Assembly (NCBI GenBank): GCA_028279725.1
Contig: JANQNE010000001.1
Span: 1 to 64,000, forward strand
Direction of reading: 5' to 3'
Source of the DNA: Candidatus Nanoarchaeia archaeon
GTDB lineage: Archaea > Nanobdellota > Nanobdellia > Woesearchaeales > JANQNE01
DNA: 64,000 nt
A program made the translations under genes and the position numbers. Below are positions 40,920-51,115 of this stretch, one piece after another (position 1 is the first letter of the stretch; each line of letters begins with the position of its first letter). The notes under the pieces are model-generated. The model was not told the DNA's origin. It searched no databases and saw only the letters and a program-made list of their open reading frames with translations.

Positions 40920-41864
40920 ATGAATCCACTGACACCATTAAGAAAAAAAGATCTGCACAGGCAGGGCTACAGGCTGGTCGGAAACCATTCAGCGATAAAA
41001 GTCTGCGGCTGGTGCAAACAGGGAATAAGAGGAGAAAATTTCTGCTACAAGCAAAAATTCTACGGAATCAAATCACACCGGTGCATACAGATGACTCCTG
41101 CACTCCACGTCTGCACACACAGATGTTTCTTCTGCTGGAGAGATATATCTTTCACAGATCCAAGATGGACAGGACCAGTAGACAGCCCAAAAGAAATAGT
41201 TGAAGGATGCATAGAAGAACACATCAAATACATAACAGGATTCGGCGGAAGCAGAAGAAGAAAAGAATCACATTACAAAGAATCACTCAAACCAAAACAT
41301 TTTGCAATATCACTGTCAGGAGAACCAACTTTCTACCCAAAACTCCCGGAATTGATAGAAGAAATAAAAGCACAAAACATGACTTCATTCCTGGTTACAA
41401 ACGGAACTAACCCATCTATGTTAAAAAAACTTCTAAAACACCAGCCAACTCAGTTATACATAACGTTGCCAGCACCAAACAAAGAAGTCTACAAAAAGAT
41501 CTGTAATCCATTAATCAGAGGAGGCTGGGAAAAGATCCTGGAATCTTTAAAACTACTAAGCAAATTCAGATGCAGGACAGCAGTTAGGCTAACTTTAGCA
41601 AAAGACGAGAATCTGTTAAACCCAGAAGACTATGCTAAAATAATAAAACGGACAAAAGCAGACTTCTTTGAATTAAAAGCATACATGTGGGTCGGCTATA
41701 GCAAGCAAAGATTGCCCATAGAAGGCATGCCAAGACATCATGAGATAAAAGAATTTGCATACGAAATAGCCAAACTCACAAACTTAAAGATCATAGACGA
41801 GAAACAGGAATCAAGAGTTGTTCTGTTGGGAAAGAAAAAACTTCCAAAATTAAAATTATTATGA
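40920..41864 (+). CDS. taw1: tRNA 4-demethylwyosine synthase (TYW1/Taw1, radical SAM)
   Basis: TPALHVCTHRCFFCWRDI, HFAISLSGEPTFYPKLPELI, FLVTNGTNP, LYITLPAPNKEVYKKICNPL, ELKAYMWVGYSKQRL. Confidence 0.93.
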   Translation: MNPLTPLRKKDLHRQGYRLVGNHSAIKVCGWCKQGIRGENFCYKQKFYGIKSHRCIQMTPALHVCTHRCFFCWRDISFTDPRWTGPVDSPKEIVEGCIEEHIKYITGFGGSRRRKESHYKESLKPKHFAISLSGEPTFYPKLPELIEEIKAQNMTSFLVTNGTNPSMLKKLLKHQPTQLYITLPAPNKEVYKKICNPLIRGGWEKILESLKLLSKFRCRTAVRLTLAKDENLLNPEDYAKIIKRTKADFFELKAYMWVGYSKQRLPIEGMPRHHEIKEFAYEIAKLTNLKIIDEKQESRVVLLGKKKLPKLKLL

Positions 41865-41865
41865 T

Positions 41866-42897
41866 CTATTCTACATCAACCACCTTAGGAACAGTGTAAT
41901 ATGCATATTCTTTATACCCAAACCAAGTCTGGTAATTTATGATCAGATCGACAAACTCGTCCTTTATCTCTTTGATTGTATTATGGAACTCCTGCGGATT
42001 CTCAGTAACAACAGAAAGCATAAGATCCCAATCCCCCATAACTTTTACAGTCCTTATTATATGTGGATGATTAACGACAAATTCAGTTAATCTTGAATCA
42101 TCAGCCTTAGTCAATGTCTTAAGATCAATACACACAGAATACCAGTGATAATTCAAAGCAGTTAAGTTCATGACTGTTGTAAAATTCCTTATAAAATTTC
42201 CGTCATGCATCTTTTTTATCCTATAGATGACGCTGTCAGGAGATAATCCAACTTTAGAAGCGATCTTATATGATGATGCTCTGCAGTTCTCACACAACTC
42301 TCTTAATATTTTAAGATCCTTCTTATCTATTTTTATCTTCTTAGGTTTCTTTCCAACAACACTAAAACTTTTCTTAGCCTCTTTATAGAATTTATTTGGC
42401 AGATTAGTTGAATGATAACCTCTGACAATCTCAAGATTGTCCTTTTCTTTTATTATGTCTTTAAACAGATCCATAACTTCTGAAACAACCCTGTCAAACT
42501 CCCTCACATTCCTTGCAACCAACCCCCAGTTAAGATCCCATTGAGAAGTATATTGCATCAGAGTTTTTGTATTTGGATGATTCACTAAATATTCAACAAA
42601 TTCATCTCTTCTTTCTTTATTTTTTTCATCAATAAGAACCAAAACATGATAGGTATAATATCCAACTTTCGTAAGATCAACAGTCGGATAGTATTTAACT
42701 ATAACGCCATTTTGCCGTAACTTTCTAAGCCTATATCTTATCGAATCTTTAGACAATCTCACCTCTTTCGCTATCTTAGATAGATGCTCTCTCCCATCTT
42801 GAGCAAGCATACAGAGGATCTTCTTATCTTTAGCATCTAGCTTAACCCGTAATTCAGATACTTCATTTATTCGCCCTATTCTATTTCCAAGCATCAT
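41866..42897 (-). CDS. Lrp/AsnC-family regulator with two tandem HTH-RAM units
   Basis: LDAKDKKILCMLAQDGREHLSKIAKEVRLSKDSIRYRLRKLRQNGVI and IDKKDLKILRELCENCRASSYKIASKVGLSPDSVIYRIKKMHDGNFI in one ORF. Confidence 0.85.
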   Translation of the reverse strand: MMLGNRIGRINEVSELRVKLDAKDKKILCMLAQDGREHLSKIAKEVRLSKDSIRYRLRKLRQNGVIVKYYPTVDLTKVGYYTYHVLVLIDEKNKERRDEFVEYLVNHPNTKTLMQYTSQWDLNWGLVARNVREFDRVVSEVMDLFKDIIKEKDNLEIVRGYHSTNLPNKFYKEAKKSFSVVGKKPKKIKIDKKDLKILRELCENCRASSYKIASKVGLSPDSVIYRIKKMHDGNFIRNFTTVMNLTALNYHWYSVCIDLKTLTKADDSRLTEFVVNHPHIIRTVKVMGDWDLMLSVVTENPQEFHNTIKEIKDEFVDLIINYQTWFGYKEYAYYTVPKVVDVE

Positions 42898-43098
42898 ATT
42901 TACAACATTATGCTATTTTTTATATAAATATTACGGTAAAAGATAAAAAATTATCAATTACTTTTACATAAAACAACTCCTTTATACATATTGAACATAA
43001 AAAATACCCTACAAGAAAAAGTAGTCACTAAAGAGTAGTAAAAAAACAAAAGGTTTATAAAGGTAAAAAACATTATACAAGGAGGAACAGACTAAAAA

Positions 43099-44082
43099 AT
43101 GGCAGAAGAGAACTCAAGAAGGAAGTTTTTGAAAGGTGCAGTTGCAGCGACAGCTTCAGTAGGTGGAACTGCAGCATTACTGAAATGGAACAGCATAGTT
43201 AGATGGTTCTCTGGCCTTTCAGAAGAAAAACCAGATCAAGATAAAGCTAAACCAAAGAATCCTAAGAAATATCTAATCTTAGATAGTGGCCATGGCGGAT
43301 TAGAAACAGGAGCAAAAGCACCATTAATGTCCAATGGAGCATGTTCAACTCTTGCAGATCTAGTCGGAGATATAACTGGAGTTAAGACAGGGTCATTGTA
43401 TGAAGATGAGATAGCATATGATGTACTTTCAAGAGTCGTAACTATGGACAGAGCTAGAAAAGACAGAAGTGATTTTGAAGTTATTCCTATTGTTAAAGAC
43501 AAAAGCTCAGGCTATACTCCAAAAAAACAGCTAGTCAGAGATACTGATGAGTATATTGTTGGAAATGGAGAGCCAAAAAAGATGTGGAAAAAAGGATACA
43601 ATCTTACAGAAAGAACCAACGCAATCAACAAGATATACAAAGATCTTATAGAAAAAGAAAACGCAGATCCAGATAATATCTATCTATTGAGCATCCATGT
43701 AAATTCAGAAAAACCAAATGGAAGAGGAGCATTTACACTTTATCCAGAAGCAAAAGAATATGGCGAAGTAGCAGAAAGAAAATCAAAGGAATTTGCAGAT
43801 GGTCTTATCAAGACAGTTGGAAAAAGTGGAGTAAGGTTGCATGAAGACGCTTCTTTACTAGGTATTGGAGAGGCACAAAAGAAAAAATTCCTATTTTACA
43901 ATGCAGAAGATAGAGACATCTCTTTTGCTTTATTCAGGGAAACACCTCAGCTAGAAAAGAAACTCTTCCTTGAAATTGGAAACATGAAGAACATAAGAGA
44001 TCTTGCTGACTTTTACAAACCATCTTACAGAGATAATATTGCAGGAGCTATAATGAAATACATGAAGGAGATATCAGGATGA
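43099..44082 (+). CDS. Tat-signal N-acetylmuramoyl-L-alanine amidase (Amidase_3-like)
   Basis: SRRKFLKGAVAATASVGGTAALL twin-arginine signal; YLILDSGHGG, YNLTERTNAINKIYKDLI, IYLLSIHVNSE, FLEIGNMKN. Confidence 0.85.
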   Translation: MAEENSRRKFLKGAVAATASVGGTAALLKWNSIVRWFSGLSEEKPDQDKAKPKNPKKYLILDSGHGGLETGAKAPLMSNGACSTLADLVGDITGVKTGSLYEDEIAYDVLSRVVTMDRARKDRSDFEVIPIVKDKSSGYTPKKQLVRDTDEYIVGNGEPKKMWKKGYNLTERTNAINKIYKDLIEKENADPDNIYLLSIHVNSEKPNGRGAFTLYPEAKEYGEVAERKSKEFADGLIKTVGKSGVRLHEDASLLGIGEAQKKKFLFYNAEDRDISFALFRETPQLEKKLFLEIGNMKNIRDLADFYKPSYRDNIAGAIMKYMKEISG

Positions 44083-45449
44083 AAGCAAAAGAATATTTCA
44101 TAAAAGGAAAAGAGAAGATAAAGAGCTTAAACCCAGTTAAATTGCTAAATCCAATAACTTGGTTTAAGATAGGTGGCAAAGTGATTGCATTCCCTATCAA
44201 AGAAGCTTATACTCATACAGTAAAACCTCCATTCAAATTAGCCTCAAAGTATTCAAAAAAAGCAGTAAAAAAATATCCAACACACTCAAAGATAATAGCT
44301 CCGCCAGCAGGAGCTGCAGCAGGAAAAGGACTAGATTATTTAGTAGACAACCATATGAATCCATTCCTTAAAGAATCAGCAGTTGGTTTAGGTGAAAAAG
44401 CAGATGGTGCATTAGAAGCAATAGCAAGAAAACCATTTGAAAAGATAGGTGATGTACTGGATGGATCAAAGCCGGAAGCAGTACAAGATGATTCCTTCCT
44501 TGGTTCAATCGCTCAAAAATACCAGGAACTTAAGGACTCAATATATGAAAAAGTGACAAGTCTTGTAGATTCCATTGACATAAACTTCTTTCAGGAAAAA
44601 GCAGAGACAGTCTCAAACTACACCTGCGATAAATTAGACAAAGGAGCAGATTATCTCCCTTATGTAGGAGCTGCGCTAGGTGTTGGTCTGACAACAAAAC
44701 TACTTGCAGACAGTATAGAACTGAAAAGTCTGCAGAAACACCTTAAAAAAAGAGCAGAGACAGAAACACCAGAACAGGTAAAGGAATATATTGCAAGAAA
44801 CATAGCAAGAAACGAGATTGCAGCTATGAGCTCTTACACTTTTGATGAAACAAAAAAGCTTGACACATTATGCAAGGATCAGACAGGAAGAAGTATGGAT
44901 TTCATATCAGAGAAGATTCAGAATTATTTTAAGTCAAAAAATATTAAGATGGATCCAAACAAGATAAGAAAAGAGCTTGCTAAAGAAATTTTGTGGCACG
45001 AAGTTATGACTAATGATGAGAAATACAGGAAAACTATTGAAAATTTCATAGATACACCTAAGGAAGTTAGAGAAAATTCACACCAGGAGTTAGAATCACA
45101 CTTGAATACATTATATGGTGATTCATACACTCCAAAAAAGCAGCTCTTCTCAAAAGAAGATGTTAAATCAAAAGCAGCTGCAGGATTGAAATATTTAGGT
45201 GCTGCAGCAACAGCATTTGCACTTTACAAGGCAATCCCTGTAGTATTAAATAAATTTGGAATACCAAATCCTGAGATTGTAACAACCTATATCAGCGTAG
45301 TATATCCTTTGAGTAAATTTGGGATCTTAGAACACTTAGACAGCTTAAAATCCATAAAAAACAGAAGAAGGGAGGCAGCTTACAGCGTAATAAAAGGACT
45401 GGAATCCGAACCTACACCTGTGAAACAACTCCAGAAGGCCCAGGATTAA
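44079..45449 (+). CDS. Uncharacterised protein with hydrophobic segments, coupled to the amidase
   Basis: 456 aa; ATGA overlap with the amidase stop; hydrophobic stretches YLPYVGAALGVGLTTKLLA and GLKYLGAAATAFALYKAIPVVL. Confidence 0.75.
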   Translation: MKAKEYFIKGKEKIKSLNPVKLLNPITWFKIGGKVIAFPIKEAYTHTVKPPFKLASKYSKKAVKKYPTHSKIIAPPAGAAAGKGLDYLVDNHMNPFLKESAVGLGEKADGALEAIARKPFEKIGDVLDGSKPEAVQDDSFLGSIAQKYQELKDSIYEKVTSLVDSIDINFFQEKAETVSNYTCDKLDKGADYLPYVGAALGVGLTTKLLADSIELKSLQKHLKKRAETETPEQVKEYIARNIARNEIAAMSSYTFDETKKLDTLCKDQTGRSMDFISEKIQNYFKSKNIKMDPNKIRKELAKEILWHEVMTNDEKYRKTIENFIDTPKEVRENSHQELESHLNTLYGDSYTPKKQLFSKEDVKSKAAAGLKYLGAAATAFALYKAIPVVLNKFGIPNPEIVTTYISVVYPLSKFGILEHLDSLKSIKNRRREAAYSVIKGLESEPTPVKQLQKAQD

Positions 45450-45999
45450 TCACAATACTTTTCTTAACTTTATCTTTCTTGCCTGCAGTCTCATGCAGAT
45501 GTCCACTGACAGCAAGCTTAGGCTGATTAGTATCGATAAATTTCTTGATAGACTTATTTCCATGATGTTCTTTATATATAAAATCAAGCTTAGTATCATA
45601 TGGAGGAGCATGTGTTATAAGCACAGTCTTCTTTCCTTCAATCTTCTTCTTGATCTTTTTAGCAAACTTCTCAAACTCCTTATCAACTAAACTAAATCCA
45701 CCACCACCCCATCCGATAAAACTAACACCTTTATATTCGACAACTTTCTTATGTATAAATTCACAGTTCTTCATAATTTTACATATTACACTTATCTCTT
45801 CTTCAAACTCATGATTGCCATGTACAATAAGAACTTTCTTTCCTATTTTATCAAGCTCCATCATAAGCACATCCAACTCAGAACCGAATATACTAAGATC
45901 TCCAGCACAGACAATAACATCAGCCTGCTTAGCTTTCTTCTTAAGCTCCCTCATCGATTTAATGCTTCCATGCAGATCTACAAAAGATAAGATTTTCAT
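45412..45999 (-). CDS. Metallophosphoesterase (calcineurin-like)
   Basis: ILSFVDLHGS, VCAGDLSIFG, VHGNHEFE, LITHAPPYDT, SGHLHETAG. Confidence 0.9.
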   Translation of the reverse strand: MKILSFVDLHGSIKSMRELKKKAKQADVIVCAGDLSIFGSELDVLMMELDKIGKKVLIVHGNHEFEEEISVICKIMKNCEFIHKKVVEYKGVSFIGWGGGGFSLVDKEFEKFAKKIKKKIEGKKTVLITHAPPYDTKLDFIYKEHHGNKSIKKFIDTNQPKLAVSGHLHETAGKKDKVKKSIVINPGPSGVVSQV

Positions 46000-46030
46000 A
46001 TTTCAACTAAAACCTCCATCATATTTAAAT

Positions 46031-47218
46031 TTATGCAACACTGTAATAATCTTCAAGAATTATCTTATCTAGCTGCTCCAGATCCTTAACAACATAAAGC
46101 CTTCCTTCACCAAGCTCAACTATCTTCTCTCCAAACTTCTTTCCTTTCTTATCCAGCCCAATACCTACTAAAGATATTGTTATCCCATTGCTGCGCGCAA
46201 CACTGACAGCCTTCAACGTATCTTCTTCAGGTTCCTTCCCGATAGTCGGCAAAGCATCACTCAATATTATCAGATGCTTTGTAACATTATCACTAGGAAA
46301 CATCTTTATAGCTTCATTTATCATCTTGATAAAATTAGTCTCCATAGAAGCCTTAACACCACTCATACCTCTTAACAACAATCCAAAATCTTCAGTAGGC
46401 TCTATCTTCTCCTTTATCTTTGTTCCAAACACTATCAACCCGACAGAATCCCTGTTCTCAGTTGCCTTATACGCAAGAGCGATCCCAGCTTTCTTGCTTG
46501 TCTCGATCTTCTTTCCCCTCATAGAACCAGAAGCATCCATCCCATAGACAACATAAGTCATTCCTTTACTCTCTCTTTCAAAAACCTTAAGATCATCAAC
46601 ACCTAACTTATCATGCCCACGCCTAACAGCCAACTTCACAGACTTCTTTATAGCGATGTCCTTATACCTGTCTCCTTTCTTATACATCCTGTTATCTTCC
46701 TTTCCGCCATACACACTGATCTTCTTATGTATCTTCTGCCCAAACTCTCCTTTTGCAGTTATCTCATCAAGCTCTTCCATGTACATTATCAAGGAAGCAA
46801 GCTCAACTCCTTTCTCATTGATGCTTCCATCTTCATCAACAAACTCATCTTTCTTAAGCTTCTTTATGCCTTCTTCAAGCCGGTTCTTCAGCTCTCTTTG
46901 AAACTCAGGGATCTTTATATTCCTCCCTAGATAATTTGGATCATAACCGCTCACATATCTCAGCAAAGATTTTCCATATATCCTTTCAGCCTGCATATAG
47001 TCTTTTACTATCTGCTCAAACATAAGGTCAGGAGTAAAAGAGCTTATCCCTTGGTTGATAGCTTCTTTTATAGTCTTCCCTTCTTCAATCTTCTCCTTAT
47101 CATTCTCAAGAACAGAGTGCATCAGCTTATCATCAACCTTATTAAATCTTAATTTCCCCTTTAATTCATCAACAGAACTAGTTTTTTCTACTTTCACATC
47201 CTTATTGCTAGGGATCAC
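46031..47218 (-). CDS. VWA-domain protein (MoxR-associated)
   Basis: YVVYGMDASGSMRGKKIETSKKAGIAL, LIILSDALPT. Track start 47287 lies inside the upstream gene; a GTG at 47218 is a plausible start. Confidence 0.85.
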   Translation of the reverse strand: MIPSNKDVKVEKTSSVDELKGKLRFNKVDDKLMHSVLENDKEKIEEGKTIKEAINQGISSFTPDLMFEQIVKDYMQAERIYGKSLLRYVSGYDPNYLGRNIKIPEFQRELKNRLEEGIKKLKKDEFVDEDGSINEKGVELASLIMYMEELDEITAKGEFGQKIHKKISVYGGKEDNRMYKKGDRYKDIAIKKSVKLAVRRGHDKLGVDDLKVFERESKGMTYVVYGMDASGSMRGKKIETSKKAGIALAYKATENRDSVGLIVFGTKIKEKIEPTEDFGLLLRGMSGVKASMETNFIKMINEAIKMFPSDNVTKHLIILSDALPTIGKEPEEDTLKAVSVARSNGITISLVGIGLDKKGKKFGEKIVELGEGRLYVVKDLEQLDKIILEDYYSVA

Positions 47219-48128
47219 CCCCTTTCTTGTTCTTGATCTCAGCACCGACATTGCTGTTAGCAAACTTCTCAAACTCTTTCTTAACAAAATCCTCTGGACT
47301 AAGAAGATACTTCATGCTGGGCTTCAGCCTTATCCTATGACTTAGAACAGAGACAACAACATCTTGTATATCATTATAATCAACTTTTTTCTTCTTATTA
47401 AGCAAAGCATTAGCCTGGCTTCTCTCATATAGTCCGATTGTCGCTCTTACAGAAGGCTTTTTCTCAAGATCTTCACTCTCACGCAATAATCTTACAAAAT
47501 AAGCCATAAAATGCAATAGATTTCCATCAACATCACAGACTTTCTTCCCAACACCATTAACGATACCTTTCTCAGCATCAATTGTCTCAGGGTATCCCAT
47601 ATACACAACATCAAACCTATCTAATAATACGTCACTTATCTTCTCAGTTGAACTGTCTTCAGGATTCATAGTTCCTATAAACACAAAATCTGCTTTCATA
47701 TCAACATCATAGCTTCCTATAGTACACTTTCTCTCCTGCAATACTTGCAAAAGAGCATTCTGCAGCTTTTCAGGACATCTATTAAGCTCATCAAAGAACA
47801 AAACTCCGCCATCAGCCTTGAATATTTTCCCAGGTGTAAACGCTTCCTTAGACAAAGGACCGAACTTCATAGCTTTGATAGGATCAATATCACCAAAAAG
47901 ATCCTCAACAGTAAGATCAGGGCTTCCCTGAACTCTCACAAAATTCTTTCCGCCGATAACCTTAGAAGCATTCTTCGCAATAGTGGTCTTTCCTACACCA
48001 GGAGCTCCGACAATTATAACATGCCTTCCAGCCAATAAAGCTCCTTTCATCTGTACTTTAGCCTTCTCTTGCCCAACTATATCTGTAAAAGAATCCCCTT
48101 TTCCCAACAATTTCTTATTAAGGTCCAT
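47208..48128 (-). CDS. MoxR-like AAA+ ATPase
   Basis: VIIVGAPGVGKTTIAKNAS Walker A, GVLFFDELNRCPEKLQNALLQVLQER Walker B, FVFIGTMNPED. Confidence 0.93.
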   Translation of the reverse strand: MDLNKKLLGKGDSFTDIVGQEKAKVQMKGALLAGRHVIIVGAPGVGKTTIAKNASKVIGGKNFVRVQGSPDLTVEDLFGDIDPIKAMKFGPLSKEAFTPGKIFKADGGVLFFDELNRCPEKLQNALLQVLQERKCTIGSYDVDMKADFVFIGTMNPEDSSTEKISDVLLDRFDVVYMGYPETIDAEKGIVNGVGKKVCDVDGNLLHFMAYFVRLLRESEDLEKKPSVRATIGLYERSQANALLNKKKKVDYNDIQDVVVSVLSHRIRLKPSMKYLLSPEDFVKKEFEKFANSNVGAEIKNKKGGDP

Positions 48129-48164
48129 TTTACGATAAAGAAATAGGAAGTTGTTTATAAATCT

Positions 48165-48695
48165 TTATTTTGTCTTTACAGTCTCATTGCCGACAATTAG
48201 TGCTTTCAGTACAGAATTACAGCTCTCATCCACACTCACGACAGAAGAAACATTGCCTCTTCTTACAGAACTTTCAACCTCTTTTGCTTTTTCAGCAGGC
48301 AAAAAAAAGCTCTCGATCCCCCATTCAACTCCTACTCTATCACCACGTACTGATCTCACTTTTCCTTTCATACAGACTTCATTTTCATTCACAAATATCT
48401 TCTTATGTGAGATCATATCAACTGTCCAGAACTCTTCTTTCTTAGAAAGTGTAGCATACAGCACTTCTCCTTCTAAAAACTCCTTATCAGCTCCAACTTC
48501 ATTCAGATCAAGATTACTTATATCTCTGTATCCAAGATCTACATAATTTCCTCTAAAAAGATCAACAGGGTCGATAGGCATAACCTTAAGCACTATCTCT
48601 TCTCCAGTTGCAAGAGTTATAGAATAATAAAGGATAAATCCAATAATAACAACAAAAGGAACAGCCATCATCAAAACAAATTGTTTACTATTCAT
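48165..48695 (-). CDS. GDYXXLXY-domain membrane-anchored protein
   Basis: N-terminal TM; VMPIDPVDLFRGNYVDLGYRDI. Start M at 48695 overlaps the DUF2157 stop (ATGA). Confidence 0.8.
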   Translation of the reverse strand: MNSKQFVLMMAVPFVVIIGFILYYSITLATGEEIVLKVMPIDPVDLFRGNYVDLGYRDISNLDLNEVGADKEFLEGEVLYATLSKKEEFWTVDMISHKKIFVNENEVCMKGKVRSVRGDRVGVEWGIESFFLPAEKAKEVESSVRRGNVSSVVSVDESCNSVLKALIVGNETVKTK

Positions 48696-49909
48696 TTTTT
48701 TATTTCCTTTATTATCATTCTTCTTTTCTTCTCTAGATACCATCCGCCCAGAAGAAGTATCAGTCCGCCGATAACCAATGCAAGTGATTTTGGCAGATAC
48801 TTAAACACTGTTGTAAAATAGAAATAACCAACATAAAGGATGAAGAAAAGCAGCCCTATGTTGATAAAGATCGGTTTTCTTTGATAGTATCCAGACAGCA
48901 CAGTAAGTACTATCAATATAAAGAATATCACATACACAAAGATCAGGAAAGCCCACATGCCTTCAGTTAAGTTACGGTAAGATACATTCTCAACAGATAA
49001 GCTGAATATCCATACACCTAGTGCTGTGATCAATGCTAGCACATTCCATGAAAACTCCTGTACTTTTCCTAAACCCTTTCCAAGATAGAACGCAGATCCC
49101 AGGACAGTCAATGCAGCAGTAACTAAAAATACATATGAAAGCCAATGCCCTCCGGCATTCTCCAGGATCTCAAGTTCAGATACAACAACAGCATACAAGA
49201 TAGCCAATGTAAACAAAAGACCGAATCCTTGATATACACTCTTAAAATCCTTAAATACACTTTTCTCATGCATATAACCGATTCCATAAAGCGTAAGCCC
49301 ATAGAACAAAAACACTCCGAATCCTTCAAAAAATCCCTCAAGGATATTAAACATATGTGATCTGCCAGACATAAAACTAGCCATCCAGCATCCAAACAAT
49401 ATCAGAGCCAATAAAAGAGTCGGCTTAGACTTAAATCCATATGTCAAAGGAGCGATTGCAATAAACCATATAAGAAAAAACCTTGGAAAATTAGCCTGTA
49501 TATGGAAGATCTGCGCAGTAAGTGCGATAGTGACTCCGACCATTATAGATCCTAAAAATACAAGTGCCTGCCCTATTATAGGAAATCTTTTAGTATCATA
49601 GCCGATCTTCCATCCTATAAAATACAACAGGAAAGTAGTTCCAAACAATATTATCAGCTTAAGCACAGCAGGAATCTCCTGCCAGTTAGAAGCTACAAAT
49701 ACAAAAAATCCAAGCCCGATCAATATAACTCCAAGAATAGCAACAACACCTATAACTTTACTCTGCTTGTCTTCTTCATGAACATGTACTTTTGCAGGCT
49801 TTTTAGCCATACCATATTTTGACAATATAGCTTGTCCCTGTGATTTGTTGATTATCTTTTCCTTCTCCCATACATGTACTTCTTTTTCAAGCCAGTGTTT
49901 TTGCGTCAT
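48692..49909 (-). CDS. DUF2157 multi-TM membrane protein
   Basis: N-terminal soluble segment and many TM helices; VIGVVAILGVILIGLGFFVFVASNWQEIPAVLKL is typical of DUF2157. Confidence 0.8.
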   Translation of the reverse strand: MTQKHWLEKEVHVWEKEKIINKSQGQAILSKYGMAKKPAKVHVHEEDKQSKVIGVVAILGVILIGLGFFVFVASNWQEIPAVLKLIILFGTTFLLYFIGWKIGYDTKRFPIIGQALVFLGSIMVGVTIALTAQIFHIQANFPRFFLIWFIAIAPLTYGFKSKPTLLLALILFGCWMASFMSGRSHMFNILEGFFEGFGVFLFYGLTLYGIGYMHEKSVFKDFKSVYQGFGLLFTLAILYAVVVSELEILENAGGHWLSYVFLVTAALTVLGSAFYLGKGLGKVQEFSWNVLALITALGVWIFSLSVENVSYRNLTEGMWAFLIFVYVIFFILIVLTVLSGYYQRKPIFINIGLLFFILYVGYFYFTTVFKYLPKSLALVIGGLILLLGGWYLEKKRRMIIKEIKK

Positions 49910-49944
49910 TTTCTAACCTCTGATTTTGCACTTTATAAATATTA

Positions 49945-50544
49945 TCATAATAACAGACCGACAGCCCAGATAACAACTGAAGCAACAACTGGAATTGTAA
50001 GATTATCATCGACTTCAGCCAATCCCAGCCTTATATCAATGCCTTCAACAAACATCGCTGCAAAACTTCCAAGCAAAGCCTGCAGAGGACTGACAAATAT
50101 AACAGCTCCCAAAAAACCAAGCATCGCTCCAAATAATGCTCCCTCTATAAATTTCTCATCATTGAATGGATGCTTTATCTTTGCCACATGCCTTACAAAC
50201 AGAGGAGCAGCATCTCCTAAAGCAAGTATCATAAGCGAAGCAAGTATTATCTCCATACCATTAGGCTGCGTTATAAATAATCCATAGACAACAAAAGCTC
50301 CAAACAGGTAAAGTATAGCTCCTTTTCCAGGAAACTTCTTGTTCTTATCCCTTTCAACCTCCCCTATGATCCATCTTACAAAAGGAATATCAATCTTCAA
50401 AGATAACAAAGAAAAAACCAGGGCAACAGCCATCAACACCAATATTCCTACAAGATCCAGCAGCCCATACTTTATCAAAAGAACTAATGCAATCCCTCCA
50501 AAGATATGAAAAAACTGTCTTTTAAGCTCTAATTTTGTTATCAT
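49945..50544 (-). CDS. Dolichol kinase/phosphatidate cytidylyltransferase-like (SEC59-like) membrane protein
   Basis: ELKRQFFHIFGG, GKGAILYLFGAF, LALGDAAPLFVRH, KFIEGALFGAMLGF. Start M at 50544 preferred. Confidence 0.75.
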   Translation of the reverse strand: MITKLELKRQFFHIFGGIALVLLIKYGLLDLVGILVLMAVALVFSLLSLKIDIPFVRWIIGEVERDKNKKFPGKGAILYLFGAFVVYGLFITQPNGMEIILASLMILALGDAAPLFVRHVAKIKHPFNDEKFIEGALFGAMLGFLGAVIFVSPLQALLGSFAAMFVEGIDIRLGLAEVDDNLTIPVVASVVIWAVGLLL

Positions 50545-51115
50545 TTTTCTTGAATATTTTATATTTGCTCTCAATATATACAAACAACACCCCAATACTA
50601 AAACCAACTACCCCTCCCAATATAACATCACCGATATAATGTGCTCCGACATAGACTCTGCTGAACGCAACTAAAAATGCAAAACACACCCAAAACCATT
50701 TTAATCTCCTAAATTCCCTATCTAACAGAGGGACTGCTGAAAAAGCAATAGCAGCATGCCCTGATATTATAGAAGACATATTTGTTTTTGTCAGGACAGC
50801 AATATCTAGCACTTCAAAAGGCCTTCCTTTCACAATCAAAATTTTGATCAGATAAACCAGCCCAATAGTCACAGCAAATGTAGTCCACAATGTAGGTATC
50901 CATTCTCTTTTCCTCTCTTCCCATAAAAATAATGTACTCATAAATATAAAAACAACAAAAACAGAGCCAGCATGAGTCACCCAAGTCAGCAGATAATCAA
51001 GCAAAGGAAAACGCAAACCGACAACAAACATAGTTATCTGCTTCTCAAAAACCAAACCAATAAAATAAGCCAAAACACCGATTACAAATGCCCATATCAG
51101 TTTTTTAGATTTCAT
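50522..51115 (-). CDS. PAP2-family lipid phosphatase
   Basis: VKGRPFEV, SIISGHAAIAFSA, FSRVYVGAHYIGDVILGG. Confidence 0.88.
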   Translation of the reverse strand: MKSKKLIWAFVIGVLAYFIGLVFEKQITMFVVGLRFPLLDYLLTWVTHAGSVFVVFIFMSTLFLWEERKREWIPTLWTTFAVTIGLVYLIKILIVKGRPFEVLDIAVLTKTNMSSIISGHAAIAFSAVPLLDREFRRLKWFWVCFAFLVAFSRVYVGAHYIGDVILGGVVGFSIGVLFVYIESKYKIFKKNDNKIRA

